Below are positions 8,759-16,881 of a DNA stretch of 64,000 bases, piece after piece. The DNA is from Bacillus sp. REN10 (GTDB lineage Bacteria; Bacillota; Bacilli; Bacillales; Domibacillaceae), in NCBI RefSeq assembly GCF_016820555.1, contig NZ_JADHDW010000011.1, forward strand, positions 58,179 through 122,178. Direction: 5' to 3'. Below the pieces are notes generated by a model that saw only the letters and a list, made by a program, of their open reading frames with translations, searched no databases and was not told the DNA's origin. The translations under genes were made by a program, and so were the position numbers. Each line of letters starts with the position of its first letter. The stretch's first letter is position 1.

Positions 8759-10152
8759 GCTTAGCAAAAAAACTATGGCTCACTTTATTAATGACCTTGC
8801 TTTTGTCTATCGGTTTTGCCTATGCACTGTCTTATACGCTGTATCAAAAACTGTACGTTGACAGTGTGGAGAAGGAAATGCTACAAGTGGGAAAGAGCTT
8901 AGCACTTGACTATGATGGCGGAGAAATGACGGATGAATTTATCGAGCAAATAGATTGGTATAATGAAAAAGTGAAGTTTGAAGTGTTTGCTGTTCGAAAT
9001 CCGAGAGAGTTAGCTGCTTGTGTGCCCTTTGAAGTTGATTATGATACATTAATTGGCCCAGCTGAGCGAGAACAACTACTGAAAAATGAGCCAGTGCAAA
9101 AAGTGGGTTATATGGCGCGGTTTGATCGTAAAATTATTTCGGTCGTTGTGCCTTTATTGGAAGAGCAGCGATTGCAAGGAATTATTTATTTATACTTGCC
9201 GCTTGAAAATATGGAAGAGTTAACAGCTGATTTGACTATTTATTGGAGCGTTGGTGCCGCTGTGTTTTTTATCGTTTTGTTAGTGATTGGAACAAAATGG
9301 GCAAGGTATTTAACAAGACCGCTTGAAGAAATGAAACAGGCAGCTGTTCAATTGTCAGAAGGCGATTTTTCGACAAGGGTCAATGTGCAGACAAAGGATG
9401 AAATTGGTCAGCTAGCTGAAACATTCAATCATATGGCCGAGTCGATCGATAAGGAAGATGAAAAGAAAAGAGAGTTTTTAGCGACTGTTTCCCATGAATT
9501 GCGCACGCCGCTTAGTTACATAAAAGGCTATAGCGAAGCGCTTTCATCTGGAATCGTGAAAGGAGAGGCGGAAGAGCAGCAGTATGTCGATATTATTACA
9601 AGAGAAGCGAAAAGAATGGAGCGGCTTGTCAATGATCTGCTCGAGCTGATCAAGTTGGAAGGAGATTCTGCTGCTATAGAAAAAGTTCCGTTACCATTAG
9701 CTGAAACGATTCATCAAACACTTCAAAAGCTGATGCCTGCAGCTAGGCAGAAAAAGGTTCATCTGCAAGAAGAACTGGATCATGATATTATTATTGAAGG
9801 AGATGAAGATCGTCTCGAACAAGTCATTGTCAATTTGGTGGACAATGCGCTAAGGTATACAGAAGCAGACGGCTTGATTACCATTCATTTGTTTGAAAGG
9901 GCTGGAAAAGCTGTAGTCGAATGTAAGGACTCTGGTATTGGTATTCCTCCAGAGGATTTACAAAAGATTACGGAACGATTTTACCGTGTGAATAAGGCAC
10001 GGACAAGGGCAGATGGCGGAACAGGCTTAGGATTGTCAATTGTTGAGAACATTGTGAAAGGCCATCAAGGACGATTAACGATCACTAGTAAGTATGGCCA
10101 GGGCACAACGGTCACAATTGAATTTCCTTTACTTGAAGAAGACGATGATTAA
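8755..10152 (+). CDS. Sensor histidine kinase
   Basis: Membrane kinase of 465 residues. Helix 1 covers about residues 7-27 and helix 2 about 163-183, enclosing an extracytoplasmic sensor of about 135 residues with a single cysteine (AACVPFEVD). A HAMP linker follows (about 184-236), then the dimerisation domain with phosphoacceptor His247 in SHELRTPLSYIKGY, and a catalytic domain with N box (NLVDNALRYT), G1 (CKDSGIGIP), F box and G2 (DGGTGLGLSI). Domain order and length are those of a complete class I kinase. It overlaps the regulator by 4 bases and is followed 13 bases later by a FixH-like lipoprotein gene. The stimulus is unknown. Confidence 0.94.
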   Translation: MSLAKKLWLTLLMTLLLSIGFAYALSYTLYQKLYVDSVEKEMLQVGKSLALDYDGGEMTDEFIEQIDWYNEKVKFEVFAVRNPRELAACVPFEVDYDTLIGPAEREQLLKNEPVQKVGYMARFDRKIISVVVPLLEEQRLQGIIYLYLPLENMEELTADLTIYWSVGAAVFFIVLLVIGTKWARYLTRPLEEMKQAAVQLSEGDFSTRVNVQTKDEIGQLAETFNHMAESIDKEDEKKREFLATVSHELRTPLSYIKGYSEALSSGIVKGEAEEQQYVDIITREAKRMERLVNDLLELIKLEGDSAAIEKVPLPLAETIHQTLQKLMPAARQKKVHLQEELDHDIIIEGDEDRLEQVIVNLVDNALRYTEADGLITIHLFERAGKAVVECKDSGIGIPPEDLQKITERFYRVNKARTRADGGTGLGLSIVENIVKGHQGRLTITSKYGQGTTVTIEFPLLEEDDD

Positions 10153-10165
10153 AGGAGAAAAAAGA

Positions 10166-10624
10166 ATGAAGAAGTATGGGATGATAGCTGTTATTTGTTC
10201 CCTCTTTCTATTAGGAGCGTGCGGACAGCAAAAGCAGCCAAACGAAAATGCAACACCGCAACCGATTGTAGCAGAGCTGACTGTGCCTGAGAAAGCGGCA
10301 GTAAATGAAGAAGTGGCACTGATAACAAAGGTGACACAAGGAGAAGAGATTGTCAGTGATGCCGATGAGGTAGTGTATGAAGTGTGGCAGGAAGGCAAAA
10401 AAGAAGACAGCGAAATGATTGAAGCTAAAAAAGACAAAGAAGAAAATTACATCGCCAAAAAAACATTTCCGCAAGATGGCATCTATCATGTACAAGTTCA
10501 TGTAACTGCCAGAGGATTGCATACAATGCCTAAAAAGCCAATCACCATCGGGCAAGGACAGTCAACTGACTCAACGCAAACTCCAGCGGAAACAGAGGAG
10601 CATCAACAACATTCTGACATGTAA
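10166..10624 (+). CDS. FixH/YtkA-like lipoprotein
   Basis: Small exported lipoprotein of 152 residues, with signal peptide and lipobox GAC (Cys19). The body has the beta-sandwich pattern of YtkA/FixH-like domains, ending in ARGLHTMPKKPITIG, a conserved block of that group. The tail is rich in His, Glu and Met (EEHQQHSDM). Because FixH relatives act in copper oxidase assembly, and His/Met tails often bind metal, a metal- or redox-related role for this operon is possible but inferred. The frame opens upstream inside the kinase gene; I start at ATG 10166, preceded by AAAGGAG. Confidence 0.75.
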   Translation: MKKYGMIAVICSLFLLGACGQQKQPNENATPQPIVAELTVPEKAAVNEEVALITKVTQGEEIVSDADEVVYEVWQEGKKEDSEMIEAKKDKEENYIAKKTFPQDGIYHVQVHVTARGLHTMPKKPITIGQGQSTDSTQTPAETEEHQQHSDM

Positions 10625-10627
10625 TGA

Positions 10628-10676
10628 AAGAAGCAAGAACCCACTCAAGGCGAAGGTGGGTTCTTGCTTCTTTTTT
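10628..10676 (+). terminator. Strong terminator of the two-component cassette
   Basis: AAGAAGCAAGAACCCACT pairs with the complementary arm ending GGGTTCTTGCTTCTT, with six T residues after it. The stem of about 17 pairs could also stop transcription of yhfH from the other side. Confidence 0.93.
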
Positions 10677-10708
10677 ATATTTATGGAATTGGATCACGAT
10701 TTGAAAGA

Positions 10709-10843
10709 TTAAAGATCTTGGATATCGATGCAGTCATCACAATGGTTGCCGTAGCACTCATGTTGTTCTTCAATATAAGAACCGCATTTTGCGCATTGTT
10801 TTGCAGGGATATTTTTGAAAAAATCAACAATATTTTTAACCAT
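10709..10843 (-). CDS. yhfH: Small zinc-ribbon protein YhfH
   Basis: A 44-residue protein on the minus strand starting MVKNIVDFFKNIPAKQ. ATG at 10843 follows GGAGG by 8 bases, a strong translation signal. It contains five cysteines: a CAKCG knuckle (residues 17-20) and a later set at 30, 35 and 38 ending CDDC, as expected of a small zinc ribbon. B. subtilis YhfH is a protein of this type and size lying next to yhfI, as here, which supports the name. Its function is unknown. A TATAAT-like -10 lies about 10897-10902 on the minus strand. Confidence 0.88.
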   Translation of the reverse strand: MVKNIVDFFKNIPAKQCAKCGSYIEEQHECYGNHCDDCIDIQDL

Positions 10844-11045
10844 ATTTGTGTTCCTCCTCATTTTTGTTATATAACTGATCTATTTGATGTGTTTATTGTA
10901 TTATAACAGAATGACATCGTCAATATCTTTTTTAAAATTTTCAGAAAAAATAATTAATGGAGAGAAAAACTCGATTAGTTGAAGTAAAGAGAGCTGAGGA
11001 ATACAATGAGAGAGAAATGGAATTGAATGGAGAGGTGTGTAGAAC

Positions 11046-11777
11046 ATGAAAGTTACTATTATTGGTTGCTGGGGTGGCTATCCGTCAGTCAATGAAGCAA
11101 CTTCCGGCTATTTATTTGAAGAAGAAGGATATAAATTGCTTGTTGATTGCGGGAGTGGGGTATTATCGAAGCTCCAGCGTCATCTAGCACCGGAAGAGCT
11201 AGATGCTGTTTTACTTTCTCATTATCATGCCGATCATATAGCGGATATTGGTGTTCTGCAGCATGCTTTGTTAATCCGAAAGCATTTAGGAAAAGAAGTA
11301 AATACTTTACCGATTTACGGTCATGATCAAGATTCTTCATTCGCTTCACTTACATATAAAGATTTAACGGAAGGAAGAGTGTATCAGCCGAGTCAAAAGT
11401 TAAGCGTTGGCCCGTTTATGGTTGAATTTTTACGTACTGTTCATCCTGTTCCATGCTTCGCCATGAAAATTTCAACTGGTCGTCATACGGTTGTGTACAC
11501 AGCAGACTCTGCCTTTCAACAACAGTTTATTCCATTTGCAAAAGAATGTGACCTTCTTCTTTGTGAAAGCAACTTTTATAGCGGCATGAACGGACAAGTA
11601 GCTGGCCATATGACAAGTACAGAAGCAGGCCAGCTTGCTCATTTTGCACGTGTGGGAACTTTAGTTTTAACGCATTTGCCTCATTTTGGCGAACTGACGA
11701 AGCTCAAAGAAGAAGCGGAAGCTGAATTCTATGGTACAGTTCTGTTGGCAAAGCAAGATTTAGAAATAGAGTTATAA
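11046..11777 (+). CDS. yhfI: Metallo-beta-lactamase-fold hydrolase YhfI
   Basis: Predicted zinc-dependent hydrolase of the RNase Z-like metallo-beta-lactamase group, cytosolic, 243 residues. The metal motif HYHADH is at residues 59-64, with further candidate ligands in TVHPVPC, TADS and THLPHF. GGAGAGGTGTG precedes the ATG. The sequence (MKVTIIGCWGGYPSVNEA...) and its position beside yhfH match B. subtilis YhfI. The substrate is not established. The gene is followed not by a normal terminator but by one copy of the structured repeat at 11795-11870. Confidence 0.9.
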   Translation: MKVTIIGCWGGYPSVNEATSGYLFEEEGYKLLVDCGSGVLSKLQRHLAPEELDAVLLSHYHADHIADIGVLQHALLIRKHLGKEVNTLPIYGHDQDSSFASLTYKDLTEGRVYQPSQKLSVGPFMVEFLRTVHPVPCFAMKISTGRHTVVYTADSAFQQQFIPFAKECDLLLCESNFYSGMNGQVAGHMTSTEAGQLAHFARVGTLVLTHLPHFGELTKLKEEAEAEFYGTVLLAKQDLEIEL

Positions 11778-11794
11778 GTAGAGGATTACAGTGC

Positions 11795-11870
11795 TATTTA
11801 TCCCGCATTAACGGGCTGTAAAACCCCCACCTTAACATCGAAGAAAGAAGCTCAGGTGTAGGTGGGGGGA
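11795..11870 (+). repeat. Structured intergenic repeat, copy A
   Basis: About 76 bases beginning TATTTATCCCGCATTAACGG. It has a small hairpin (CCCG/CGGG around CATTAA) and a second perfect 9-bp stem, CCCCCACCT (11824-11832) with AGGTGGGGG (11860-11868). A close relative in the same orientation is at 30958-31032; the first 27 bases are identical. There is no T tract, so it is not an ordinary terminator. It may be a remnant of a small palindromic element (IS200/IS605-type derivative) or a conserved RNA motif. Confidence 0.75.
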
Positions 11871-12033
11871 GGTTTATCAAAGCTTACATTATACTATCTT
11901 GCTTTTCATATAAGGTAACCTTTTCCTATTCTTGGCTGTTTATAGTTGCCGGCTTGCTTGTTTTCCTATATAATAAAAGTTGAAAATTCGAAATTGAATG
12001 ATTATTCATTCATTTAAAAAGGGGAGTATGGGG

Positions 12034-13575
12034 ATGAATCTTTCAGTTGCATTGTCGAAGTCAGCAAAGGCATTCAAGGGGAAAATTGCGTATCACTTTT
12101 TAGATCAGACGGCTACATATGAAGAGTTGAATATAGCTGTCAATCAGTTTGCTTCGGGGCTTAATGAGCTTGGGATTCAAAAGGGGGACCATATTGCACT
12201 TTTACTAGGAAACTCTCCTCACTTTATCATTTCCTTATACGGTGCGTTAAGAGCAGGAGTAACTGTTATTCCAATCAATCCGTTGTATGCACCGGATGAG
12301 ATTAGTTATATTGTGAATAATGGAGATGTAAAAGCGGTCGTTTTGCCTGATCTATTGCTTCCGCTTGCCGAAAAAATGAATCAATATTCACCTCTAGTTG
12401 AGCAATACATTGTTTGTGAAACAAAGGCTGAACGCATGCAAGAAATAGATTTCACATCGAATAGAATGAAAGCGTTTTCGGATTTACTATCTTTAGGCAA
12501 GCGCGACTACCAAGGTCCAGAGCTAGTCGATGATGATGTCGCGGTTATTTTATATACGTCAGGCACAACCGGTAAACCAAAGGGAGCGATGCTTACTCAC
12601 AATAATTTGTATTCTAATGCGAGAGATATAAGTGGTTATTTACAAGTATCACAAGAGGATTGCTTTATGACTGTGCTTCCAATGTTTCACGTGTTTTGCT
12701 TAAGTGTCGCTTTAAATGCTCCATTAATTAGTGGTGCGACCATTTTAATTTTTCCACAATTTAGTCCGAAAGAAGTGTTTGCTTTAGCAAAACAGCATAA
12801 AGCGACCGTATTTGCCGGCGTGCCGACGATGTATAACTTTTTATATCAATATCCTGATGGAGATGCAAAAAGTTTTGCTAATATCCGTTTATGTATTTCC
12901 GGTGGTTCATCGATGCCGGTTGCCCTGCTTGAAAACTTTGAGAAGAAATTTCATGTCATTGTATCAGAAGGATATGGGCTATCTGAAGCTAGCCCTGTTA
13001 CTTGCTTTAATCCGTTAGACCGACCAAGAAAAGCGGGTTCGATTGGCTGCTCCATTATAAATGTAGAAAATAAAGTCGTTAATGAATTAGGAGAAGAGTT
13101 GCCGCCAGGGGAAGTAGGTGAATTAGTTGTTCGTGGGCCGAATGTCATGAAGGGGTATTATAAAGAGCCTGAAGAAACCGCGGCTGCTTTGAAAGATGGC
13201 TGGCTGCATACTGGTGACCTAGCCCGAATGGATGAAGAAGGTTATTTCTACATTGTTGACCGCATGAAAGAGCTCATTATTGTAGGAGGGTATAATGTGT
13301 ACCCTCGTGAAGTAGAGGAAGTACTTTACAGTCATCCAAGTATTGTTGAAGCAGCGGTCGTAGGTGTTCCAGATCCCGATTATGGAGAAAGTGTGCTTGC
13401 TTTTGTTGTTTCAAAAGACTCGCGCTTAAATGAAGCTGCTGTCATTGATTACTGTCATCATCATCTTGCGAAATATAAACTCCCTAGAAAAGTAGAATTT
13501 TTAAACGAACTTCCGAAAAATACAACAGGCAAAATTTTAAGACGAGCGCTTAAAAAACAAGTACAGCAAAACTAA
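12034..13575 (+). CDS. lcfB: Long-chain fatty-acid-CoA ligase LcfB (YhfL)
   Basis: AMP-forming acyl-CoA synthetase: activates a fatty acid via acyl-adenylate to acyl-CoA. The 513-residue protein has the P-loop-like motif [13 protein letters not shown] (about residues 174-186), the A5 motif [11 protein letters not shown], the A7 hinge region [21 protein letters not shown] and the C-terminal catalytic Lys in [12 protein letters not shown]. An upstream in-frame ATG at 12028 is only 2 bases from the AAAAGGGGAG ribosome site, so I prefer ATG 12034 (MNLSV), which also matches the B. subtilis N-terminus. Monocistronic, with its own terminator. Confidence 0.95.
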   Translation: MNLSVALSKSAKAFKGKIAYHFLDQTATYEELNIAVNQFASGLNELGIQKGDHIALLLGNSPHFIISLYGALRAGVTVIPINPLYAPDEISYIVNNGDVKAVVLPDLLLPLAEKMNQYSPLVEQYIVCETKAERMQEIDFTSNRMKAFSDLLSLGKRDYQGPELVDDDVAVILYTSGTTGKPKGAMLTHNNLYSNARDISGYLQVSQEDCFMTVLPMFHVFCLSVALNAPLISGATILIFPQFSPKEVFALAKQHKATVFAGVPTMYNFLYQYPDGDAKSFANIRLCISGGSSMPVALLENFEKKFHVIVSEGYGLSEASPVTCFNPLDRPRKAGSIGCSIINVENKVVNELGEELPPGEVGELVVRGPNVMKGYYKEPEETAAALKDGWLHTGDLARMDEEGYFYIVDRMKELIIVGGYNVYPREVEEVLYSHPSIVEAAVVGVPDPDYGESVLAFVVSKDSRLNEAAVIDYCHHHLAKYKLPRKVEFLNELPKNTTGKILRRALKKQVQQN

Positions 13576-13589
13576 ATTTTTTCGATAGG

Positions 13590-13620
13590 GCCTCTTCAGC
13601 TAACGAAAGAGGCTTTTTCT
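13590..13620 (+). terminator. Terminator of lcfB
   Basis: GCCTCTT and AAGAGGC form the stem around a 10-base loop, followed by TTTTTCTTTTT. Confidence 0.88.
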
Positions 13621-13683
13621 TTTTAGGTCTAAATTTTCTTTTCTTGGACTACATATAATATAAGGAGAGAAGGGGGAATTAAG

Positions 13684-14958
13684 ATGAAGATCAAATGGGC
13701 CGCGATCGTCATTGTAGGCTATTTATTGTTTTCAGCATGTATGTATTACTATTTATTTGTGATGCCGACAGGGGAACTTCCTGATATTTATAAAGGGACA
13801 AGTGCTGATCCTGCTACTTTTTTAAGTGAAAAGGAGCGCTCTTTAAGTGGGGAATTTTCCAAAATCAAAAATTTCCTATTCTTTCTTAGTACGCCGCTTG
13901 AATGGCTCATTTATTTTTTAGTTGTGTTGTTTGGTTTATCTCACCGTTTGGAGAAATGGGCACAGGAAACAGTACGTATTACTTTTTGGCAAACATCGAT
14001 TTATTTATTTTATTTATCTGTTTTTACTTTTGTTTTGACTTTTCCACTGCAATATATTAGCTTTCATTTGTCTAAAGTCTACAACATTTCCACGCAAACT
14101 TTTTCTCAATGGATGAAAGATGAATTAATTGACTTTTGGATTGGCTATGGTTTGATGATGATTTTGATCTTCGTGATGTATGAGCTGATGAAACGGTTCA
14201 AAAAAAGATGGTGGCTTGCTGCGTGGACACTATTTGTGCCTTTTACTATTTTTTTAATGTATGTCCAGCCAGTCTTTATTGATCCGCTTTATAATGATTT
14301 TTATCCGCTAAAAGATAAACAGTTAGAAGCAAAAATTTTGTCTTTAGCGGATCAAGCTAATATTCCAGCAAACCACGTGTATGAAGTGAATATGTCCGAA
14401 AAGACGAATGCTTTAAATGCTTATGTAACAGGGATCGGCAGCAATGCTCGTATTGTTTTATGGGATACGACATTAAATAAGCTCGATGAAGAGGAAATTT
14501 TGTTCGTAATGGCTCATGAAATGGCGCATTATGTAAAGAAACATATTTATATTGGTATTGCTAGTTATTTAGTTCTTGCTTTTATTGGCTTCTGGCTGAT
14601 TGCTAAAATTATGGAGTCGTTTATTAACCGGAAAGGAGAAGAATTGAGTATAACGAATATTGCGCAACTGAGAACCTTGCCGTTAATTTTAATGATGGTT
14701 TCGATGCTTTCATTTGTAGTTAGTCCATTTTCAAATATCCTGTCTAGGTGGGAAGAGAAGCAGTCTGACGCGTATGCGATTGAAATGACGGGAAATAAAG
14801 CAGCAGCCATTACCGCTTTTCAAAAGCTTGCGAAAGAAGGGCTGTCGGAAGTAAAGCCTCCTCTGCTTGTGAAGATTTTCCGATATAGTCATCCTTCCAT
14901 GGCAGAGCGGATTTATACGATTGAGACGTATCCATTGGAAGAAACAAAAGAAAAGTAA
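13684..14958 (+). CDS. yhfN: Ste24-like CAAX metalloprotease, M48 family (YhfN)
   Basis: Integral membrane zinc endopeptidase of 424 residues. The zinc motif HEMAH is at residues 278-282 and the third ligand is expected in the downstream EEKQSDAYAIE segment. About six to seven hydrophobic segments include an N-terminal helix (about 5-27) and others at 60-90, 100-125, 150-170, 178-198 and 290-350, the topology of Ste24-type proteases. ATG follows AGAAGGGGGAATTAAG. In B. subtilis the orthologue YhfN lies in the same neighbourhood. The natural substrate in bacilli is not established. A terminator follows. Confidence 0.93.
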   Translation: MKIKWAAIVIVGYLLFSACMYYYLFVMPTGELPDIYKGTSADPATFLSEKERSLSGEFSKIKNFLFFLSTPLEWLIYFLVVLFGLSHRLEKWAQETVRITFWQTSIYLFYLSVFTFVLTFPLQYISFHLSKVYNISTQTFSQWMKDELIDFWIGYGLMMILIFVMYELMKRFKKRWWLAAWTLFVPFTIFLMYVQPVFIDPLYNDFYPLKDKQLEAKILSLADQANIPANHVYEVNMSEKTNALNAYVTGIGSNARIVLWDTTLNKLDEEEILFVMAHEMAHYVKKHIYIGIASYLVLAFIGFWLIAKIMESFINRKGEELSITNIAQLRTLPLILMMVSMLSFVVSPFSNILSRWEEKQSDAYAIEMTGNKAAAITAFQKLAKEGLSEVKPPLLVKIFRYSHPSMAERIYTIETYPLEETKEK

Positions 14959-14993
14959 TAAAAATGAGGAGAAGTTATGATAACTAACATACT

Positions 14994-15045
14994 AATAAGT
15001 GCCAGACTTTCTCTTAATCAAGAGAGAATCGGCACTTATTTTTAG
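14994..15045. terminator. Bidirectional terminator between yhfN and yhzC
   Basis: AATAAGTGCC pairs with GGCACTTATT; an inner stem CTCTT/AAGAG extends the hairpin. T tracts on both strands suit the convergent genes. Confidence 0.88.
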
Positions 15046-15109
15046 TTAATTTCTGTACTTATGCGTTATAGGAGAATGTTGATGGAAGAGGAACTCGACG
15101 AGAAGAAAA

Positions 15110-15343
15110 TCATTGGGAATTGAAGTTTCTCTCTAACTCATTAAGCTTGTAGGATAGCTTCATAAATGCTTCGCGATCTCCTTTATCGAGGGCTTGATCA
15201 ATTGCAACCATCATTCGTTGTTTTTCTTGTTTAAAAAGAATGCCATTTAACAATTTGTCGATATATACATCAGTAGCATTTCTTTCTTTTTCACGTGGCA
15301 TCGGGGACCTCATCATTTCAGTGAAATAGTTGTTGTTTTCCAT
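15110..15343 (-). CDS. yhzC: IDEAL-domain protein, probably YhzC
   Basis: Small soluble protein of 77 residues with a C-terminal IDEAL domain: VAIDQALDKGDREAFMKLSY at about residues 46-65 matches the family's namesake pattern. The N-terminus is charged and has no membrane helix. GAGGTGAT precedes the ATG. In B. subtilis the IDEAL protein YhzC is encoded beside comK, the same place as here (divergent, about 160 bases between starts), which supports the name, though I have not aligned the two. Function unknown; IDEAL domains are thought to mediate protein contacts. Confidence 0.78.
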   Translation of the reverse strand: MENNNYFTEMMRSPMPREKERNATDVYIDKLLNGILFKQEKQRMMVAIDQALDKGDREAFMKLSYKLNELERNFNSQ

Positions 15344-15504
15344 TTTTTCATCACCTCGGATACCTTTTTCTTATTATATATGATCTAAAAAGTGTAATCA
15401 ACAGAAATTTTAAAATTTTTAGAAAAATTAATCCTTTCTTTCTGGAGAAAATAATCCCATTATATGTTAAAATAGGTGTAATAAGTCGAAAGGAAGTGTG
15501 AAAT

Positions 15505-16014
15505 GTGAATGTCGTCTATGATGAGTATGTTCTGCGTCCTGAAGTCATGTTTATTAAAGCAATAGAGTGCAATGGAAGGGAGCACACGATGATTGTCGAA
15601 GAAAAACAAACGCTCGAAGTGACGATGAATCCTCTAGACCTAATTAAAAAAAGCTGTATTGCCTATGGAGTTACTTATAATGGTAGAAGAGATGCAAGTA
15701 AGCTGTTATTATCCACAGAAAAAAAAGTCCCCGTTATTATTGATCATATTGATGGAATATACTTATTTCCGCTCGCTTCACATATCGGTCGAGGAAATGC
15801 TTGGATTTCTTTATCTAAGGTAGAAAGAATTTTACCGGTTTCTAGTAAATGTACGTCTGTTTTGTTTCGAAATGGACAACGCTTTTCTTTTCCTGTTAGT
15901 GAACGCTCATTACAAAAACAATATGCAAAAGCTTCAAAATTGCAAGTCGTAATCAAGGAGCAATTGTATGAGTTAAATAGAAAAATTCAAAGAGAAATGG
16001 CTACTTCTGTTTAA
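15505..16014 (+). CDS. comK: Competence transcription factor ComK, short form
   Basis: Master activator of late competence genes, binding paired AT-boxes. The 169-residue product shows ComK features: conserved SCIAYGVTYNGRRDASK, the FPLASH...WISL region and a FRNGQRFSFPVS segment. It ends about 20-25 residues earlier than B. subtilis ComK (192 residues) and lacks the C-terminal block that contains the MecA-recognition motif FMLYPK. Start is GTG, with AAAGGAAG about 7 bases upstream; a near-optimal -10 (TTAAAAT) is around 15466-15472. The upstream region is very AT-rich and could hold ComK boxes, but I find no perfect AAAA-N5-TTTT. Divergent from yhzC. Confidence 0.9.
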   Translation: MNVVYDEYVLRPEVMFIKAIECNGREHTMIVEEKQTLEVTMNPLDLIKKSCIAYGVTYNGRRDASKLLLSTEKKVPVIIDHIDGIYLFPLASHIGRGNAWISLSKVERILPVSSKCTSVLFRNGQRFSFPVSERSLQKQYAKASKLQVVIKEQLYELNRKIQREMATSV

Positions 16015-16149
16015 GAGACAGAATAAAAGGTCGTATTTACCTGATCAATGAGCTATTTTTATAAGTAATGTTTTATTAGATTTTCTACATATATGGTAAA
16101 ATGGAAGAAACGAATGTAGAGGTTTGTTTAAGTAAGGGGAAAAGCCGTC

Positions 16150-16761
16150 ATGGATGTAAATAATATACGGGAATGGTTTACACTTGAAAATATCATGGAT
16201 TTAATTGACCGCTACCAGTCATTTGGTCCAATCCCTGGATTTATCTTGCCTATGCTAGAAGCCTTTCTTCCATTTTTGCCGCTGTTTGTGTTTGTTTTGG
16301 CTAATGTCAATGCTTTTGGTTTATGGTTTGGTTTTATTTTGTCTTGGGGAGGAGCGGTCACTGGTGCGTTTCTTATCTTTTTGCTCGTCAGAAATTATGG
16401 TCAGCGGCGCATGCTTTCCTTTCTGCAAAGGCATGCACAAGTTAAGAAACTCATGAATTGGTTGGATCGTCATGGGTTTGGTCCGGTATTTTTGTTGCTT
16501 TGTTTTCCATTTACCCCTTCTGCAGTCGTCAATATTGTGGCTGGGCTTTCTAATATAAGTGTGACACAATATTTACTGGCTGTGATGACAGGGAAGTTTG
16601 TCATGATTTTGACCATTAGCTTTATCGGATATGATGTGGCTGCTTTAATTCAGCAGCCGATACGAACAGCGATCGTTGCAATGGTCATTTTAATTTTATG
16701 GTTAGGTGGGAAGAAAATAGAAGCCCATCTAAATAAACAAGGGACACGAGAAAGAGGCTGA
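16150..16761 (+). CDS. yhjE: TVP38/TMEM64 (DedA-like) membrane protein YhjE
   Basis: Polytopic membrane protein of 203 residues in the SNARE-associated/DedA-like superfamily, relatives of which include lipid flippases and scramblases. Hydrophobic segments lie at about residues 28-55, 58-82, 115-140, 145-170 and 175-195. The central GFGPVFLLLCFPFTPSAVVN block is typical (conserved Pro and phenylalanine-rich re-entrant loop). Position after comK matches YhjE in B. subtilis; the signal peptidase gene sipV that follows it there is missing here. ATG follows AAGGGGAAAAGCC. The exact substrate is unknown. Confidence 0.85.
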   Translation: MDVNNIREWFTLENIMDLIDRYQSFGPIPGFILPMLEAFLPFLPLFVFVLANVNAFGLWFGFILSWGGAVTGAFLIFLLVRNYGQRRMLSFLQRHAQVKKLMNWLDRHGFGPVFLLLCFPFTPSAVVNIVAGLSNISVTQYLLAVMTGKFVMILTISFIGYDVAALIQQPIRTAIVAMVILILWLGGKKIEAHLNKQGTRERG

Positions 16762-16784
16762 TATGGGCATCAGCTCTTTTTTTT
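16751..16784 (+). terminator. Terminator of yhjE
   Basis: AAAGAG-CTGAT and ATCAGCTCTTT form the stem, followed by eight T residues. Confidence 0.88.
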
Positions 16785-16881
16785 ATTGTTATTGAATGGA
16801 ATGTTTGCATAGAGCATTCTAAAAAAATGAATGGGTTTTTCCGTTATAATAGAAAGTAGCAGATAGATGGGAGGAGAAAGT

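Noticed and set aside
10664-10906. Plus-strand frame of 80 codons between the terminator and yhfI
   Set aside because: It is the antisense shadow of yhfH, starts inside the terminator and has no ribosome site.
11795-11870. Structured repeat as the yhfI terminator
   Set aside because: No T tract follows the stem, and a second copy occurs in a quite different context.
15344-15504. ComK boxes upstream of comK
   Set aside because: The region is AT-rich and suggestive, but I found no perfect pair of AAAA-N5-TTTT boxes, so I do not annotate autoregulation.
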